DNA from: Opitutaceae bacterium
GTDB lineage: Bacteria > Verrucomicrobiota > Verrucomicrobiia > Opitutales > Opitutaceae
Assembly (NCBI GenBank): GCA_028688225.1
Contig: JAQTYQ010000011.1
Span: forward strand, 1-64,000
Length of the DNA: 64,000 bases
Reading direction: 5' to 3'
The notes beneath the pieces were generated by a model. It was given only the letters and a program-made list of their open reading frames with translations, ran no database searches and was not told the origin of the DNA. Below, in pieces: positions 17,152 through 27,008 of the stretch (position 1 is the stretch's first letter; every line of letters begins with the position of its first letter). The position numbers and the translations under genes are program-made.

Positions 17152-20100
17152 TCAACCGCGCCGTCGGCGCAGCCAGCCGGCCAGCATCCCGGCTAGGCCT
17201 AATCCCAGCAAGGCGGACGTCGAGGGCTCGGGGATGGGCGTGAAATGGAGCACCAAGTCGTTGCCTTCCTGGGTCAGGAAGAACTGCCCGATGCCAACCG
17301 AGCTGCCGAAACTGGACCAATCGAGCGAGAAAAAGGCGGGGTCAAATCCGCTGATGCCGCCGGTGGCGGTGGCGATGACGAAATCGTAGTACAGGGTGTT
17401 GTTGAATTCGGGCGGCGGAATTTCGCCCCCCGCTTCGTAGTAGCCTGCCGGCATGATCTTCAGGTAAAAGGGGTCGGCTTCGGTGGACGTGATGGTCAGC
17501 GAGCCGGTGACCTTGAGCAGGTCCCAGGTGATGCCGGCGGTGCCAACGGCATCCTTGCTCTCCCACATGTAGGTGCCGCCCGAGGCGAGCGTCAGGCCGG
17601 TGCCGAAGCCGAGCACACCGACCGGATCGGACTCGAACAGGTTGCCGGGCCAGAGCAGCTGCGTCGAGCCCACGGTCACGCCTCCCGGCGGGGCGAAGGT
17701 GCCATAGCCGGCCAGCACGCCCCGGGTGAAGGTCAGGGAATTGGTGAGCGTCACGTCCGTGTAGACGCCGAGTCCGCCTTCCTCAGGTGCAAGTGCGGGG
17801 GCGACATTGACGGTGACGGGGCCGGTGCCAAGCGCCCCGTTGCTCATGGCGACGAGGGCCCCGCCGGTGATGGTCGTGCCGCCGGAGTAATTGCTGGCGC
17901 TCGGCCCGGGCAGCGAACCGAGGAGCTGCATGCCGTCCCCGGTCTTCACGAGGCTGCCGCTCCCATTGATCGCGCCGCTGTAGTAGTTGTCGTCATCCCA
18001 GCCGGTTTGATTGATCGTGAGCGTGGCCCCGGTATCCAAGTTGATGACGCTGGATGCGGCCGGCGCATCCTTGCTCTCCAATCCACCGATGGTTGCCGAG
18101 ACGGAGGGACCGAAATTGACCGTGGTGCTGTCGTAGAGCCGCAGCCGCCCGTCGGTGGTGAAGGTGTCGAGGATGTCGAGCGTGCCCTGCCAGATCTCGT
18201 GATCGTCGGCTGGACCTTCGACACCCATGAGCTCGACGGGACCGCTGAGCTGGACCGTGCCCGTCCCCTCCTTGATCAGCGCGCCCGAGCCGGAGATGGC
18301 ACCGGAGAGGGTGTAGCTGTTCAACGCTCCGCTATCGAGGAGCAGGTCATGGTAACCCGGAATATTGATGGTGTTCGCAATGGTGAGACCGGCGGTCGTG
18401 GTGGCGAGAACGACGTTGCCGTAGACGGTGAGATCACCGGTGCCGAGGGCCGTGGGGGCGCCGAGTTCGAGCCGGCCACCCTGCAGGGTGGTGCCGCCGG
18501 TGTAGGTGTTGGCGCTCGCCAAGGTGACCGTGCTTTTCCAACTGGCAAAGGCTCCCGGACTGCTGTCGGGGGAGTCATTGTTCCAGAGACCGATGGTCAC
18601 ACTGTAGGTGTTGGTGCCAATGTCGGAAGGCAGCGAGGACACCGTCAAATGTCCCTCCTTGACCGCGGCCAAGGACAGGGTCGCTGGGATAACCTCGCCC
18701 GGGGTGATTTCCAAAGTCGCGGCGGTGCTGGTGCCGAGGAAGGTGTCGCTGGGAAGATAGTAGAGATCGTCGGTCGTCAACGAAACGCTTCTCGGGGAAG
18801 CCGGATTGGGCGAATCGATGCCGTAGATGAACGTGCCGGCGCCGGAAACCAGCGAAGAAAGAGAGAGCGCGGCGAGATTCACATCATAGTCGAAACCGAG
18901 GTAGCCCTGGTTATTGATGGTGATGGAAGCAGCCGGGCGAAAGGCAGCGGAGTTGGTGAAACGCAGGACGGAATTATCGATGGTGACGTCCCCGTAATTA
19001 TTGTTGCCGGCCAGCACAAGGCTGAGGGCTTGGCCGGAGGACGACTCGACGACGATGCTGCGCGACATCGACGTGGTTGGGTTGTCGGTCAGGTCGCTTT
19101 CCACGCGCAGGAGGCCGCCGCCGCCGCCGAATTTGTAGATGTCGCCCTCAGGGGTGATCGTGGCCGAGCTGGTGAACGTGGCGGCCGTGCTGGAGCCCAG
19201 ATGCAGGCTGGAGAAACCGGTGAGATCGATCGGGTCGGTGACAATGTAGGGCGAGGCGGGAGTATTCGTGTCGAAGCCGATCGCGCCGCTGGAGCCGGTG
19301 GTAAACCTATCGATGAATCTAGTCGAAGCGCCGGCGGAGAACGTGGAAACCGTGGTGCCAACATAGGCGCCGGAATTGACGACCATGGCACCCGGCACCA
19401 GCGGGATGGCGTCGGCCGCATCGAGAATGACCCGGCCCTCATTGATGGAAGCCCCGCCGGTGATGCCGATCGCACCCTGCATCACCAGGGTGCCCGAGCC
19501 CGTCTTGGACAGGATATATCCCGCTTCGGGTGCCGATTCGCTCACGGCACCGGTGAGAACGACTGGATTCGGGCCCTCGACTGCGATCGTCGAGGACGTG
19601 GAAAGCGTGACCGGACCGGTGAAGGTAAGTTTGCCGTCGTGGGTCTGCAGATAAACGTTGCCGGTATTGAGGACGAGGGGATTGGCAAGGGAGCGATCGG
19701 CGTCGAGGCTTTCGATGGTGGAATCGGCGTTAATCGTGAGTGTGGCTCCCGTGGCACCGCCCAGCGCGTTGTCGTGGCCGAGCGCAAGAGTGCCGCCGCT
19801 CAGGATGAACTGACTGGTGCTGCCGATGGTGAGACTGTTGTCGCCGCTCAGGGCCAGCACGCCGCCGCCGGTCTTGGTGAGGTTGACACCGCTGCCTACC
19901 GTGAGGGTTCCACCCACTTCGATGCGGCCCTCATCCGAGTAGCAGCTGCTGTCGACGAACCAGGTTTGCGATGCACCCAGGGTAATGCCCAGGGAGGAGT
20001 CAAAGTATACGGTGTCGCCATTGTTCGTCAGGCCGCCCGCGCCAATCGTCAGGGTGGCTCCGCTGTCCGTGCCAAACTCGTGATAATCACGGTCAATGAT

Positions 20101-20331
20101 GAGGGAATTGATCGAAACGGGGGCGTTAAGGTTGGTGCGGTAGCGCCGCATCGAGCCGAGGGACACGTCGGAGCCGGTCGTGGGCGCCACGCCGCCCTCC
20201 CAGTTGGCGCCGTTGGTCCAGTTGTTGTCTGCGCCGCCGCCCGTCCAGACGATGCTCTGGGCAGAACCAGGGGCAACGAAGACCATACCAAACGCCGCCG
20301 CAACCAAGGCAGCCTGCCATCGCTGAAACAT
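17152..20331 (-). CDS. Autotransporter-associated beta-strand repeat protein with PEP-CTERM anchor
   Basis: Signal peptide; repeated G/T/S-rich beta segments (LTKTGGGVLALSGDNSL, LSKTGSGTLVMQGA, YTGGTTLQGGRLELG); C-term PEPSTSALLGLGLAGMLAGWLRRRRG. Confidence 0.9.
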   Translation of the reverse strand: MFQRWQAALVAAAFGMVFVAPGSAQSIVWTGGGADNNWTNGANWEGGVAPTTGSDVSLGSMRRYRTNLNAPVSINSLIIDRDYHEFGTDSGATLTIGAGGLTNNGDTVYFDSSLGITLGASQTWFVDSSCYSDEGRIEVGGTLTVGSGVNLTKTGGGVLALSGDNSLTIGSTSQFILSGGTLALGHDNALGGATGATLTINADSTIESLDADRSLANPLVLNTGNVYLQTHDGKLTFTGPVTLSTSSTIAVEGPNPVVLTGAVSESAPEAGYILSKTGSGTLVMQGAIGITGGASINEGRVILDAADAIPLVPGAMVVNSGAYVGTTVSTFSAGASTRFIDRFTTGSSGAIGFDTNTPASPYIVTDPIDLTGFSSLHLGSSTAATFTSSATITPEGDIYKFGGGGGLLRVESDLTDNPTTSMSRSIVVESSSGQALSLVLAGNNNYGDVTIDNSVLRFTNSAAFRPAASITINNQGYLGFDYDVNLAALSLSSLVSGAGTFIYGIDSPNPASPRSVSLTTDDLYYLPSDTFLGTSTAATLEITPGEVIPATLSLAAVKEGHLTVSSLPSDIGTNTYSVTIGLWNNDSPDSSPGAFASWKSTVTLASANTYTGGTTLQGGRLELGAPTALGTGDLTVYGNVVLATTTAGLTIANTINIPGYHDLLLDSGALNSYTLSGAISGSGALIKEGTGTVQLSGPVELMGVEGPADDHEIWQGTLDILDTFTTDGRLRLYDSTTVNFGPSVSATIGGLESKDAPAASSVINLDTGATLTINQTGWDDDNYYSGAINGSGSLVKTGDGMQLLGSLPGPSASNYSGGTTITGGALVAMSNGALGTGPVTVNVAPALAPEEGGLGVYTDVTLTNSLTFTRGVLAGYGTFAPPGGVTVGSTQLLWPGNLFESDPVGVLGFGTGLTLASGGTYMWESKDAVGTAGITWDLLKVTGSLTITSTEADPFYLKIMPAGYYEAGGEIPPPEFNNTLYYDFVIATATGGISGFDPAFFSLDWSSFGSSVGIGQFFLTQEGNDLVLHFTPIPEPSTSALLGLGLAGMLAGWLRRRRG

Positions 20332-20424
20332 GCACTACGGCCTAATGCAACTTATCGTCAGTCTGCAAGAGATTATTCTTTTGCATCCGCCGACGCCTCT
20401 GGAGCCGATCCTGGCAAGGCAATC

Positions 20425-20448
20425 GTAGCAGCCGACGTCAGCAGGCTG
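20425..20448 (+). repeat. Half-copy of the dispersed hairpin repeat (one arm)
   Basis: gtagcagccgacgtcagcaggctg, one mismatch to the arm consensus. Confidence 0.7.
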
Positions 20449-20610
20449 TCGGAAAACTTTCGGCGGCATCCGGCTTGTCCCGCCATAGCCGGCAGGCGAC
20501 GGCGGACGATGCCGCCCTTTCAGACGTTGCAGGGCAGGGTTGCCCTCCTTCGCCATGGCTTCGGAGCGCAGGCCTGACTCCGCCAGGTTTGCAATTTCCG
20601 ACGTTGCCAA

Positions 20611-20682
20611 GTAGCAGCCGAGGTGACGAGGCTGTTTCTGTTGGCAGCCTTTTTAGTCCAGCCTCCTGACGTCGGCTGCTAC
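20611..20682. repeat. Dispersed hairpin repeat, copy 2 (inverted relative to copy 1)
   Basis: Both 24-bp arms identical to copy 1; loop differs in length and sequence. Confidence 0.85.
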
Positions 20683-20859
20683 CGGCCAACTGCATGAGTT
20701 CGCCTGAGCCGGCCTCCCCGCGCTCGGCGGTTGACCGGGGCGGGTTTCTGGTTACTAACTCCGGCTCCCGTCCAGCTGAGTCTGCAGCTGCCGGGCGTTT
20801 GCGACACCCGCGGTTGAGGCTATGTTTCCCTCCGTCTGGTCGCAGACCGAGAAGCGAGC

Positions 20860-21837
20860 ATGAAGACGAAATCCAAATTGTATCTCCACCGCACCGCCGG
20901 CAAGGTCGCGCCCCGGATCGCCCGCGGCTACGATCCGCGATTCAAGGTCACGTCCGCCTACCGCGCGGAACTGCCCGACCTGATGCATGCCGTCGACTCG
21001 ATCCAGGGCGCGAAGGTGCCCATCCAGCATGTGGGGGTGGCAAATTTCCGGCTGCCGGTCCGGGTGCGCGCGAAGCGCGGAGCCGCGTTCGCCCTCGAGG
21101 CGCGGGTGACCGGCACCGTGTCGCTCGAGGCCGAGCTCAAGGGCATCAACATGAGCCGCATCGTACGCTCGTTCTACGATCACAAGCACGGGGTCTTTAC
21201 GCTTGAGTGGCTGGGCCGCATCCTCCGTGCCTACCTGCGCCGCATCCGGAGCAAGGATGCGCGGCTGAAGGTCGCGTTCTCGTGGCCGCTCCGGCAGCGC
21301 AGCCTGCGCAGCGGCCTCGAGGGCTGGCAGTATTACCAGGTCGCCTTCGAGGGTGTCCTGACCCACACCGGCCGCTACCGGCGTTTCCTCCATTTTGATT
21401 TTGTCTACTCGTCGGCCTGCCCGTGCTCGGCGGAGCTGGCGGAGCATGCCCGGGCCGGCCGCGGCGTCTACTCGATCCCCCATTCCCAGCGCAGCAAGGC
21501 GCGCGTCAGCGTCGAGATCGCCCCCGGCCGCCGGCTCGCCGTCGAGGATCTGCACGCGCACTGCCTCCGCGCGCTCCGGACCGAGACCCAGGTGATGGTG
21601 AAGCGCGAGGACGAGCAGGCGTTCGCCGAGTTGAACGGCGCCTACATCAAATTCGTCGAGGATGCCGCGCGGCTGCTCTACCACGAACTCAACCGCGATC
21701 CGCGCATCCGGGATTTCCAGGTCGCCTGCGCGCACCTCGAATCGCTGCATTCCCACGACGCGGTCAGCGTCATCTGCAAGGGCGTGCCGGGCGGTTTCAC
21801 CGGGGACTTCATGGATTTCGGGCAGCTCGTCTGCTGA
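20860..21837 (+). CDS. folE2: GTP cyclohydrolase I type 2 (FolE2/MptA family)
   Basis: [36 protein letters not shown]; ...[13 protein letters not shown]. Confidence 0.9.
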   Translation: MKTKSKLYLHRTAGKVAPRIARGYDPRFKVTSAYRAELPDLMHAVDSIQGAKVPIQHVGVANFRLPVRVRAKRGAAFALEARVTGTVSLEAELKGINMSRIVRSFYDHKHGVFTLEWLGRILRAYLRRIRSKDARLKVAFSWPLRQRSLRSGLEGWQYYQVAFEGVLTHTGRYRRFLHFDFVYSSACPCSAELAEHARAGRGVYSIPHSQRSKARVSVEIAPGRRLAVEDLHAHCLRALRTETQVMVKREDEQAFAELNGAYIKFVEDAARLLYHELNRDPRIRDFQVACAHLESLHSHDAVSVICKGVPGGFTGDFMDFGQLVC

Positions 21838-21875
21838 GGTTTCCCGGCGGACCGCCGGTCCGCCGGGAAAACCTC
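21838..21875. terminator. Long hairpin immediately after folE2
   Basis: aggtttcccggcggacc-gcc-ggtccgccgggaaaacct. Confidence 0.5.
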
Positions 21876-22019
21876 AAGGTGGCCGCTGCGTTCAACGACA
21901 CTCATCTGCGGCAGATGATCGGCTATCTTGCCATCACCAAACTGAAACTGGCCCTGCTGGTGAATTTCAGGCACGCCAAGCTCCAGTGGAAACGCGTGGT
22001 TCGCGAAGCAGAAGAGTAA
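21874..22019 (+). pseudogene. C-terminal remnant of a GxxExxY-family protein
   Basis: In-frame LKVAAAFNDTHLRQMIGYLAITKLKLALLVNFRHAKLQWKRVV before a stop; no upstream part of the gene. Confidence 0.6.
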
Positions 22020-22329
22020 TCCGCGGACATCGGTGAAATCCGCGGCCAAAGCAAATGCGGCGTCATCGTGGTTTCTGGTTAAGTCCGCGGAGGAGGTTAT
22101 CCAACCTCGGCCACCTTCGTTCCCTCCGGTGCAATAACAAGAAGATGATAGCCCGCGTTGCGGCCTGCACGGAGGGACAGCCGCGATTCGCGCTGTTTGC
22201 ATGACGATGGCCGCGGGCAGTCGGCCTGATGGATTTTCATAGTGCTCGGGATGAGCGCGTTGGTTCGCGACCGGCCTGGATGGCACGTTTCCGGCACCAC
22301 CCGGCGGTGACTATCTACTGTCGCCTATC

Positions 22330-22608
22330 ATGACTTGGTCCAATGCATGCGGATTTTGTTTACTTGGTCTGGCCATGCTGTGGCTGCCGGCACTGGCGCC
22401 GGGGCTCATGACGCCAAATCCGTTGTACGGCACCAGCACACGGGAACTCTGGCTGGAATGCATGGGCACGCTCAACGCCGTGCTGGGCGCGGGTGTGCTG
22501 GGCTGGCATGCGATGAAGCAGGCCTGGCGCATCCCGGTCTGGCTCGAGCCCGTGCCACAGCCGGAGCCTCCGCTGGCGTTGCCGCGACCGGTCCGCGCCG
22601 GCGTTTGA
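22330..22608 (+). CDS. Small membrane protein
   Basis: 92 aa with two hydrophobic segments. Confidence 0.5.
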   Translation: MTWSNACGFCLLGLAMLWLPALAPGLMTPNPLYGTSTRELWLECMGTLNAVLGAGVLGWHAMKQAWRIPVWLEPVPQPEPPLALPRPVRAGV

Positions 22609-22657
22609 GCCCGATTCAATCCCGATGTTCGTCGCGGGGCGCTGGCGCCGGCATTTT

Positions 22658-23548
22658 TCAGGCTGGCGTGGACGGGCCGTAGCCGGGCGTGGCGCCGCGT
22701 TGTGATGCCACCCATTCGCCCAGCCGGCAGGCACGGGCGAGGCTCGCTCCGTCGGAGATCCGGCCGTTGAGCAGGTGGGTGGCCAGGGAAGCCAAAAATG
22801 CGTCGCCCGCGCCCACCGTGTCCGCGACCACGACCGGGCGGCCCGGTTCCCAGAGCCAGCGATCAGCGCGCAGCAGACCTGCGCCGCGTGCCCCGGCGGT
22901 GACACAGACGGTGGTGCAGCCGGTCAGTCGGGCGAGGGTGCGTGCGTCGGTCTCCTCGCGTCCGGGCTCTTCGGCGGCCCCGGCGGCCAGCCGCGCCGCT
23001 TCGGCGGCATTGAGTTTGAGCAGTGTGGCGCGCCGGGCGAGCGTGCTCACCAGCTCGAGATCGTCATGGGGCGGGCGCAGGTTGACGTCGAAAACGCGCA
23101 GGGCATCGTCCGGCAGCAGGGTGAGCAGGCGGTCAAGGGTGGCACGATTGGACGCCGAACGCTGCGCCAGCGAGCCGAAGACCACCGCCCGTCCGGTGGC
23201 GGCGGTTTGCCTCAGGCCCTCGCCCACGAGGATCTGATCCCAGGCCACGTTCGCCGCGATTTCGTACCGGGCGTCGCCGTCGGCGCCGAGCGCCGCGCGG
23301 ACATAGCCGGTGGGCAAATCTCCATGCCGGGTGATGCCGTCGGCGGGGAGACCCCAGTGCCGGAGGCGGCGCAGCAATTCGTCCCCCAGCAGGTCGCGGC
23401 CGACCGCGGAAACGACATGCGCGCGCTGTCCGAGCCGGTGCAGATGGTAGGCGACGTTGAACGGCGCGCCGCCGGGGTACAGCCCGTCGGGCAGAAAATC
23501 CCAGAGGATTTCGCCAAAACAGATGATGCCGGCGGATGAGTGGGTCAT
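22658..23548 (-). CDS. PfkB-family carbohydrate kinase (fructokinase-like)
   Basis: FGEILWDFLPDGLYPGGAPFNVAYHLHRLG; DTVGAGDAFLASL. Confidence 0.92.
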   Translation of the reverse strand: MTHSSAGIICFGEILWDFLPDGLYPGGAPFNVAYHLHRLGQRAHVVSAVGRDLLGDELLRRLRHWGLPADGITRHGDLPTGYVRAALGADGDARYEIAANVAWDQILVGEGLRQTAATGRAVVFGSLAQRSASNRATLDRLLTLLPDDALRVFDVNLRPPHDDLELVSTLARRATLLKLNAAEAARLAAGAAEEPGREETDARTLARLTGCTTVCVTAGARGAGLLRADRWLWEPGRPVVVADTVGAGDAFLASLATHLLNGRISDGASLARACRLGEWVASQRGATPGYGPSTPA

Positions 23549-23587
23549 GGCTCAGGCGGCTTGGATCAATCGTAACCGGGCCGCTGG

Positions 23588-23680
23588 TCAGAGCAGCGAA
23601 CCTTGCTCGCTGCCGGCGGGTTTGAAGCCGATGGCCTGGCAGCCCTTGGCCGCAAACATCCGGCCCTGCGACGTGCGCTG
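23588..23680 (-). pseudogene. Diverged duplicate of the last 30 codons plus stop of ruvB
   Basis: Gapless 93-nt alignment to 24383-24475, 12 mismatches; encodes QRTSQGRMFAAKGCQAIGFKPAGSEQGSLL*. Confidence 0.9.
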
Positions 23681-23681
23681 G

Positions 23682-24020
23682 TTAGCCAAGACGGAAGATT
23701 TCGCGAAGCCGGCGGGCAATCTGCTGCTGCCGGTCGGAGGAGACGCGCCCTATGACGGCGCTGGAACGAGTTTTCGCGATTGTATGGATAAAAAGGCAGT
23801 TGGTGGTGGTCTTGAATTCGAGGCCATCAGCAGCATTGAGGTAAATACGATGGGCGGAGATCGATTCCGCCGGCTTGAGCTTGGTGCAGTAAAGGACGTT
23901 GATTTTGTCAGCGCCGGCGGCCGCGCAGACTTCGGGCGGAGAGAGGACAACCGCGGGATGTTCGTCGCGGTCGTGCTCGTTGATCCGGGCTCTGACGATG
24001 TCCCATTGGGTGAAGTTCAT
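23682..24020 (-). CDS. Type II toxin, MazF/PemK-like
   Basis: WDIVRARINEHDRDEHPAVVLSP..., start overlaps antitoxin stop by 4 bp. Confidence 0.8.
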   Translation of the reverse strand: MNFTQWDIVRARINEHDRDEHPAVVLSPPEVCAAAGADKINVLYCTKLKPAESISAHRIYLNAADGLEFKTTTNCLFIHTIAKTRSSAVIGRVSSDRQQQIARRLREIFRLG

Positions 24021-24241
24021 GCGGTCTCGTCGGTGCGGGCTCCGTTGATCTCAGCCAGATCCTGCGCGGTGGGCTGGAAGTGGCCCGGCGGACGGTGAGG
24101 AACGGGTTCCGCCGGCGGATGGTAGACGAGTTGGAAACGGTCGGGGCCGTGCTGGAGGTAGACCACGTCGCCGCGTTTGGCCCGGGCGCCGACGCGCGCG
24201 AAGTTGCGCTTGGCCTCGCTGAAACGAATGGTGCTTGTCAT
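24017..24241 (-). CDS. Cognate antitoxin
   Basis: Small ORF MTSTIRFSEAKRNFARVGARAKRGDVVYL... directly upstream of the toxin, ATGA overlap. Confidence 0.7.
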   Translation of the reverse strand: MTSTIRFSEAKRNFARVGARAKRGDVVYLQHGPDRFQLVYHPPAEPVPHRPPGHFQPTAQDLAEINGARTDETA

Positions 24242-24382
24242 GGGTCCCAAGTGAGTCCCGCATGGTACCCGTGTCAAACCGAAAGGCTGGGGCTTTAACC
24301 GCAGGACGCTGAGGCAGCGGAGCCATCTTCATTCTCTGCTGCCTCTGCGCCCTCGTGTGTCAGTGAAAGACTGAACGTGCAA

Positions 24383-25468
24383 TCACAGCAGCGAGCCCTG
24401 CTCGTTGCCGGCGGGCTTGAAGCCGATGGCTTGGTAGCCCTTGGCTGTGAGCATCCGGCCCTGCGGCGTGCGCTGCAGATAGCCCTCCATGATCAGGAAC
24501 GGCTCGTGCACCTCCTCGAGGGTATCGGCTTCTTCGCCGACGGCCACGGCGATGGTGTTCATGCCGACGGGGCCGCCGGCATAATGCTCGGCCATCACGC
24601 GCAGGATGCGTTTGTCCATCTCGTCGAGGCCGCGCGTGTCGATTTCGAGCAGTTCCAGCGCGGCGGTGGCCACGGGTCGGGTGATTTTGCCCTGCGCTTT
24701 TTCCTGCGCATAATCGCGGATGAAATAGATGAGGTTGTTGGCGATGCGCGGCGTGCCCCGGGCGCGGCTGGCGATTTCGCGGGCGCCATCGTCGTCGATC
24801 TCGACCTGCAGGAGCCGGCAGGAGCGGCGCACGATGCCGAGGAGGGTGCCGGCGTCGTAGTAATCGAGGCGGGTCTGCAGCGTGAAGCGGCTGCGCAGCG
24901 GCGCGGTGAGCAGGCCGGCGCGCGTGGTGGCGCCGACGAGCGTGAACTTCGGCAGGCTCAGCCGTACGCTGCGGGCGTTGGGCCCCTGGTCGATCATGAT
25001 GTCGAGCCGGTAGTCCTCCATCGCCGAGTAGAGGTATTCCTCGACCGTCTTCGGGATGCGGTGGATCTCGTCGATGAACAGCAGGTCGCCCTCCTCGAGG
25101 TTGGTCAGCAGGCCGGCCAGGTCGCCCGCCTTCTCGATGACGGGGCCGGAGGTCACGCGTACGTTGCGGCCCATCTCGGCGCCGAGGATGAAGGCGAGGG
25201 TGGTCTTGCCGAGGCCGGGCGGGCCGCTGAACAGGATGTGGTTGAGCGCCTCACGGCGCTTCCGCGCTGCGCCCACCATGACCTTCAGGCGCTCGACGGT
25301 CTTGGACTGGCCGGCGAAGTCGCCGAACGCCAGCGGCCGCAGCGCCGTCTCGGCGGGTGTCAGCGGGGCCGCGAGGGCGGAGCGCAGGAAATCCACGCCG
25401 GCCGGCGGCGCGGTGGGCGCCGTCGCGCCGATTTTTGATTTTTGGTCTTTGATTTTGGATTCGGCCAC
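24383..25468 (-). CDS. ruvB: Holliday junction branch migration helicase RuvB
   Basis: LRPLAFGDFAGQSKTVERLKV; FSGPPGLGKTTLAFILGAEMG; GPNARSVRLSLPKFTLVGATTRAGLLTAPLRSRF. Confidence 0.97.
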   Translation of the reverse strand: MAESKIKDQKSKIGATAPTAPPAGVDFLRSALAAPLTPAETALRPLAFGDFAGQSKTVERLKVMVGAARKRREALNHILFSGPPGLGKTTLAFILGAEMGRNVRVTSGPVIEKAGDLAGLLTNLEEGDLLFIDEIHRIPKTVEEYLYSAMEDYRLDIMIDQGPNARSVRLSLPKFTLVGATTRAGLLTAPLRSRFTLQTRLDYYDAGTLLGIVRRSCRLLQVEIDDDGAREIASRARGTPRIANNLIYFIRDYAQEKAQGKITRPVATAALELLEIDTRGLDEMDKRILRVMAEHYAGGPVGMNTIAVAVGEEADTLEEVHEPFLIMEGYLQRTPQGRMLTAKGYQAIGFKPAGNEQGSLL

Positions 25469-25715
25469 GAGGATGGGGATTAAGCTGGAATGGAAACTGC
25501 CGTCTCCGTCTTCGCCGGGCTCTGGCGAGATCGATCGGCAGGTTTTTTTGCGGACGACATTGCAAGCCCGCCAGGGACGGAGGGCTTCGCCTTGGGCGCG
25601 ATGGTTTGTCGGAAAGACTCTTGGTTCGACTGCATGGATATGGCTGGGTCAGCCGGCGGTGTTTGCGACCAGTCTGGAAATCACCGATCAAAAAACATAA
25701 ATCGGAAATCCCAAA

Positions 25716-27008
25716 TCACGCCGTCCATTCCACCCCGGCGCCGAGGGCGCGGAGGTTTTCCACGAAGCGGGGGTGGGCGCGCTGGATGATCTCGGCGTTG
25801 CGCACGACGCTGCGGCCGGGGACGCTGGCCGCGACCATGTAGAGCGCCACGGCGGCGCGGATGACGTAGGGCGCCTCGACCACGGCGGGCCGCAGCGGCT
25901 TGTCGCCGAAGACAATCACGCGGTGAGGATCGCACACGACGACATGCGCCCCGAATTTGGCGAGTTCCGGCAGCCAGGTGAAGCCGCCCTCGTAGACCTT
26001 GTTCCAGAAGTGGATTTCCCCCCGGGCGCGGACGGCCAGCGCGATCATGCACGGCAGGAGGTCGACGGGGAAATAGGGCCAGGGCGCGGCCTCGATCTTG
26101 GGCAGCAGGTTGGGCGTGTAGGGCGGCTCGATCACAAGCCGCTGGCCGCGCCGCACCACGGCGGTGTTCCCCTCATGCTCGACGCGCACGCCGAGCTTGG
26201 CAAAGGCGCGCGTGATCAGGTCGAAATGGTGGGGCAGCGATTTTTCGACACGGACCTCGCCGCCGGTGATGGCCCCGAGCGCGAGGAAGGTGACGATCTC
26301 GTGGTAGTCGCTGTTGATCGTGAACGTGCCGCCGTGCAGCTGCTTGACGCCCTCGATCCGCAGCATGCTGGTGCCCGCGCCCTCGATCTTCGCGCCCATG
26401 GCGTTGAGGACGGCACAGAGATCCTGCACGTGCGGTTCGCTGGCGGCGTTGATGAGCGTCGACCCGCCCTCGGCCACAGCGGCCGCCATGATGAAATTCT
26501 CCGTCGCCGTCACCGACATGTAATCCTGCCAGTGGCGCGTGCCGCGGTAGGATCCGTCCAGCGTGAGGGTCAGCTCCCCGTCGTGCGCGATCCCGGCGCC
26601 GAGCGCCCGGAGGATTTCCAGATGCGGATCAAGCTCGCGGATGCCCAGCGAGCAGCCCTTGGCGCTGGCCGGCATGGTCAGCCGCTTCATGCGCCCGAGG
26701 AGGGGGGCGAACAGCAGCACCGTCGAACGCATGCCGGCGGGCAGCTCGCCCCGGAGGCGCCCGGTGTCGAAGCGGGTGTGATCCACGCGCAGCTCGCCCT
26801 TCGCCTTGTCCCACGTGATGCGTGAACCCTGAGCCGTGAAGAATTCGACCAGCTTTTCCAGGTCGGTGATCGCGGGCACGTTCAGCAGCCGCACCGGCTC
26901 GGAGGCGAGCAGGGTCGCGCACAGGACGGGCAGCACGGAATTCTTGTTGCCGGACGGCACGATGGTGCCGGAGAGCGGTTGGCCGCCGTTGACGATGAGA
27001 TCAGCCAT
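25716..27008 (-). CDS. murA: UDP-N-acetylglucosamine 1-carboxyvinyltransferase
   Basis: MADLIVNGGQPLSGTIVPSGNKNSVLPVLCATLL; catalytic-Cys-like AKGCSLGIRELD. Confidence 0.88.
   Translation of the reverse strand: MADLIVNGGQPLSGTIVPSGNKNSVLPVLCATLLASEPVRLLNVPAITDLEKLVEFFTAQGSRITWDKAKGELRVDHTRFDTGRLRGELPAGMRSTVLLFAPLLGRMKRLTMPASAKGCSLGIRELDPHLEILRALGAGIAHDGELTLTLDGSYRGTRHWQDYMSVTATENFIMAAAVAEGGSTLINAASEPHVQDLCAVLNAMGAKIEGAGTSMLRIEGVKQLHGGTFTINSDYHEIVTFLALGAITGGEVRVEKSLPHHFDLITRAFAKLGVRVEHEGNTAVVRRGQRLVIEPPYTPNLLPKIEAAPWPYFPVDLLPCMIALAVRARGEIHFWNKVYEGGFTWLPELAKFGAHVVVCDPHRVIVFGDKPLRPAVVEAPYVIRAAVALYMVAASVPGRSVVRNAEIIQRAHPRFVENLRALGAGVEWTA

Noticed and set aside
19089-20331. Internal beta-repeats of the PEP-CTERM protein as a CRISPR or tandem DNA repeat
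   Set aside because: Similarity is at protein level only; no regular DNA repeat-spacer pattern. No CRISPR array was seen anywhere in the window.
17245-20577. 1110-aa plus-strand ORF
   Set aside because: Antisense shadow of the PEP-CTERM beta-repeat protein; the minus-strand product has signal peptide, repeats and anchor.
22097-22300. 67-aa minus-strand ORF (RESRLSLRAGRNAGYHLLVIAPEGTKVAEVG)
   Set aside because: Looks protein-like at its end but I recognise no family and there is no clear start; not called.
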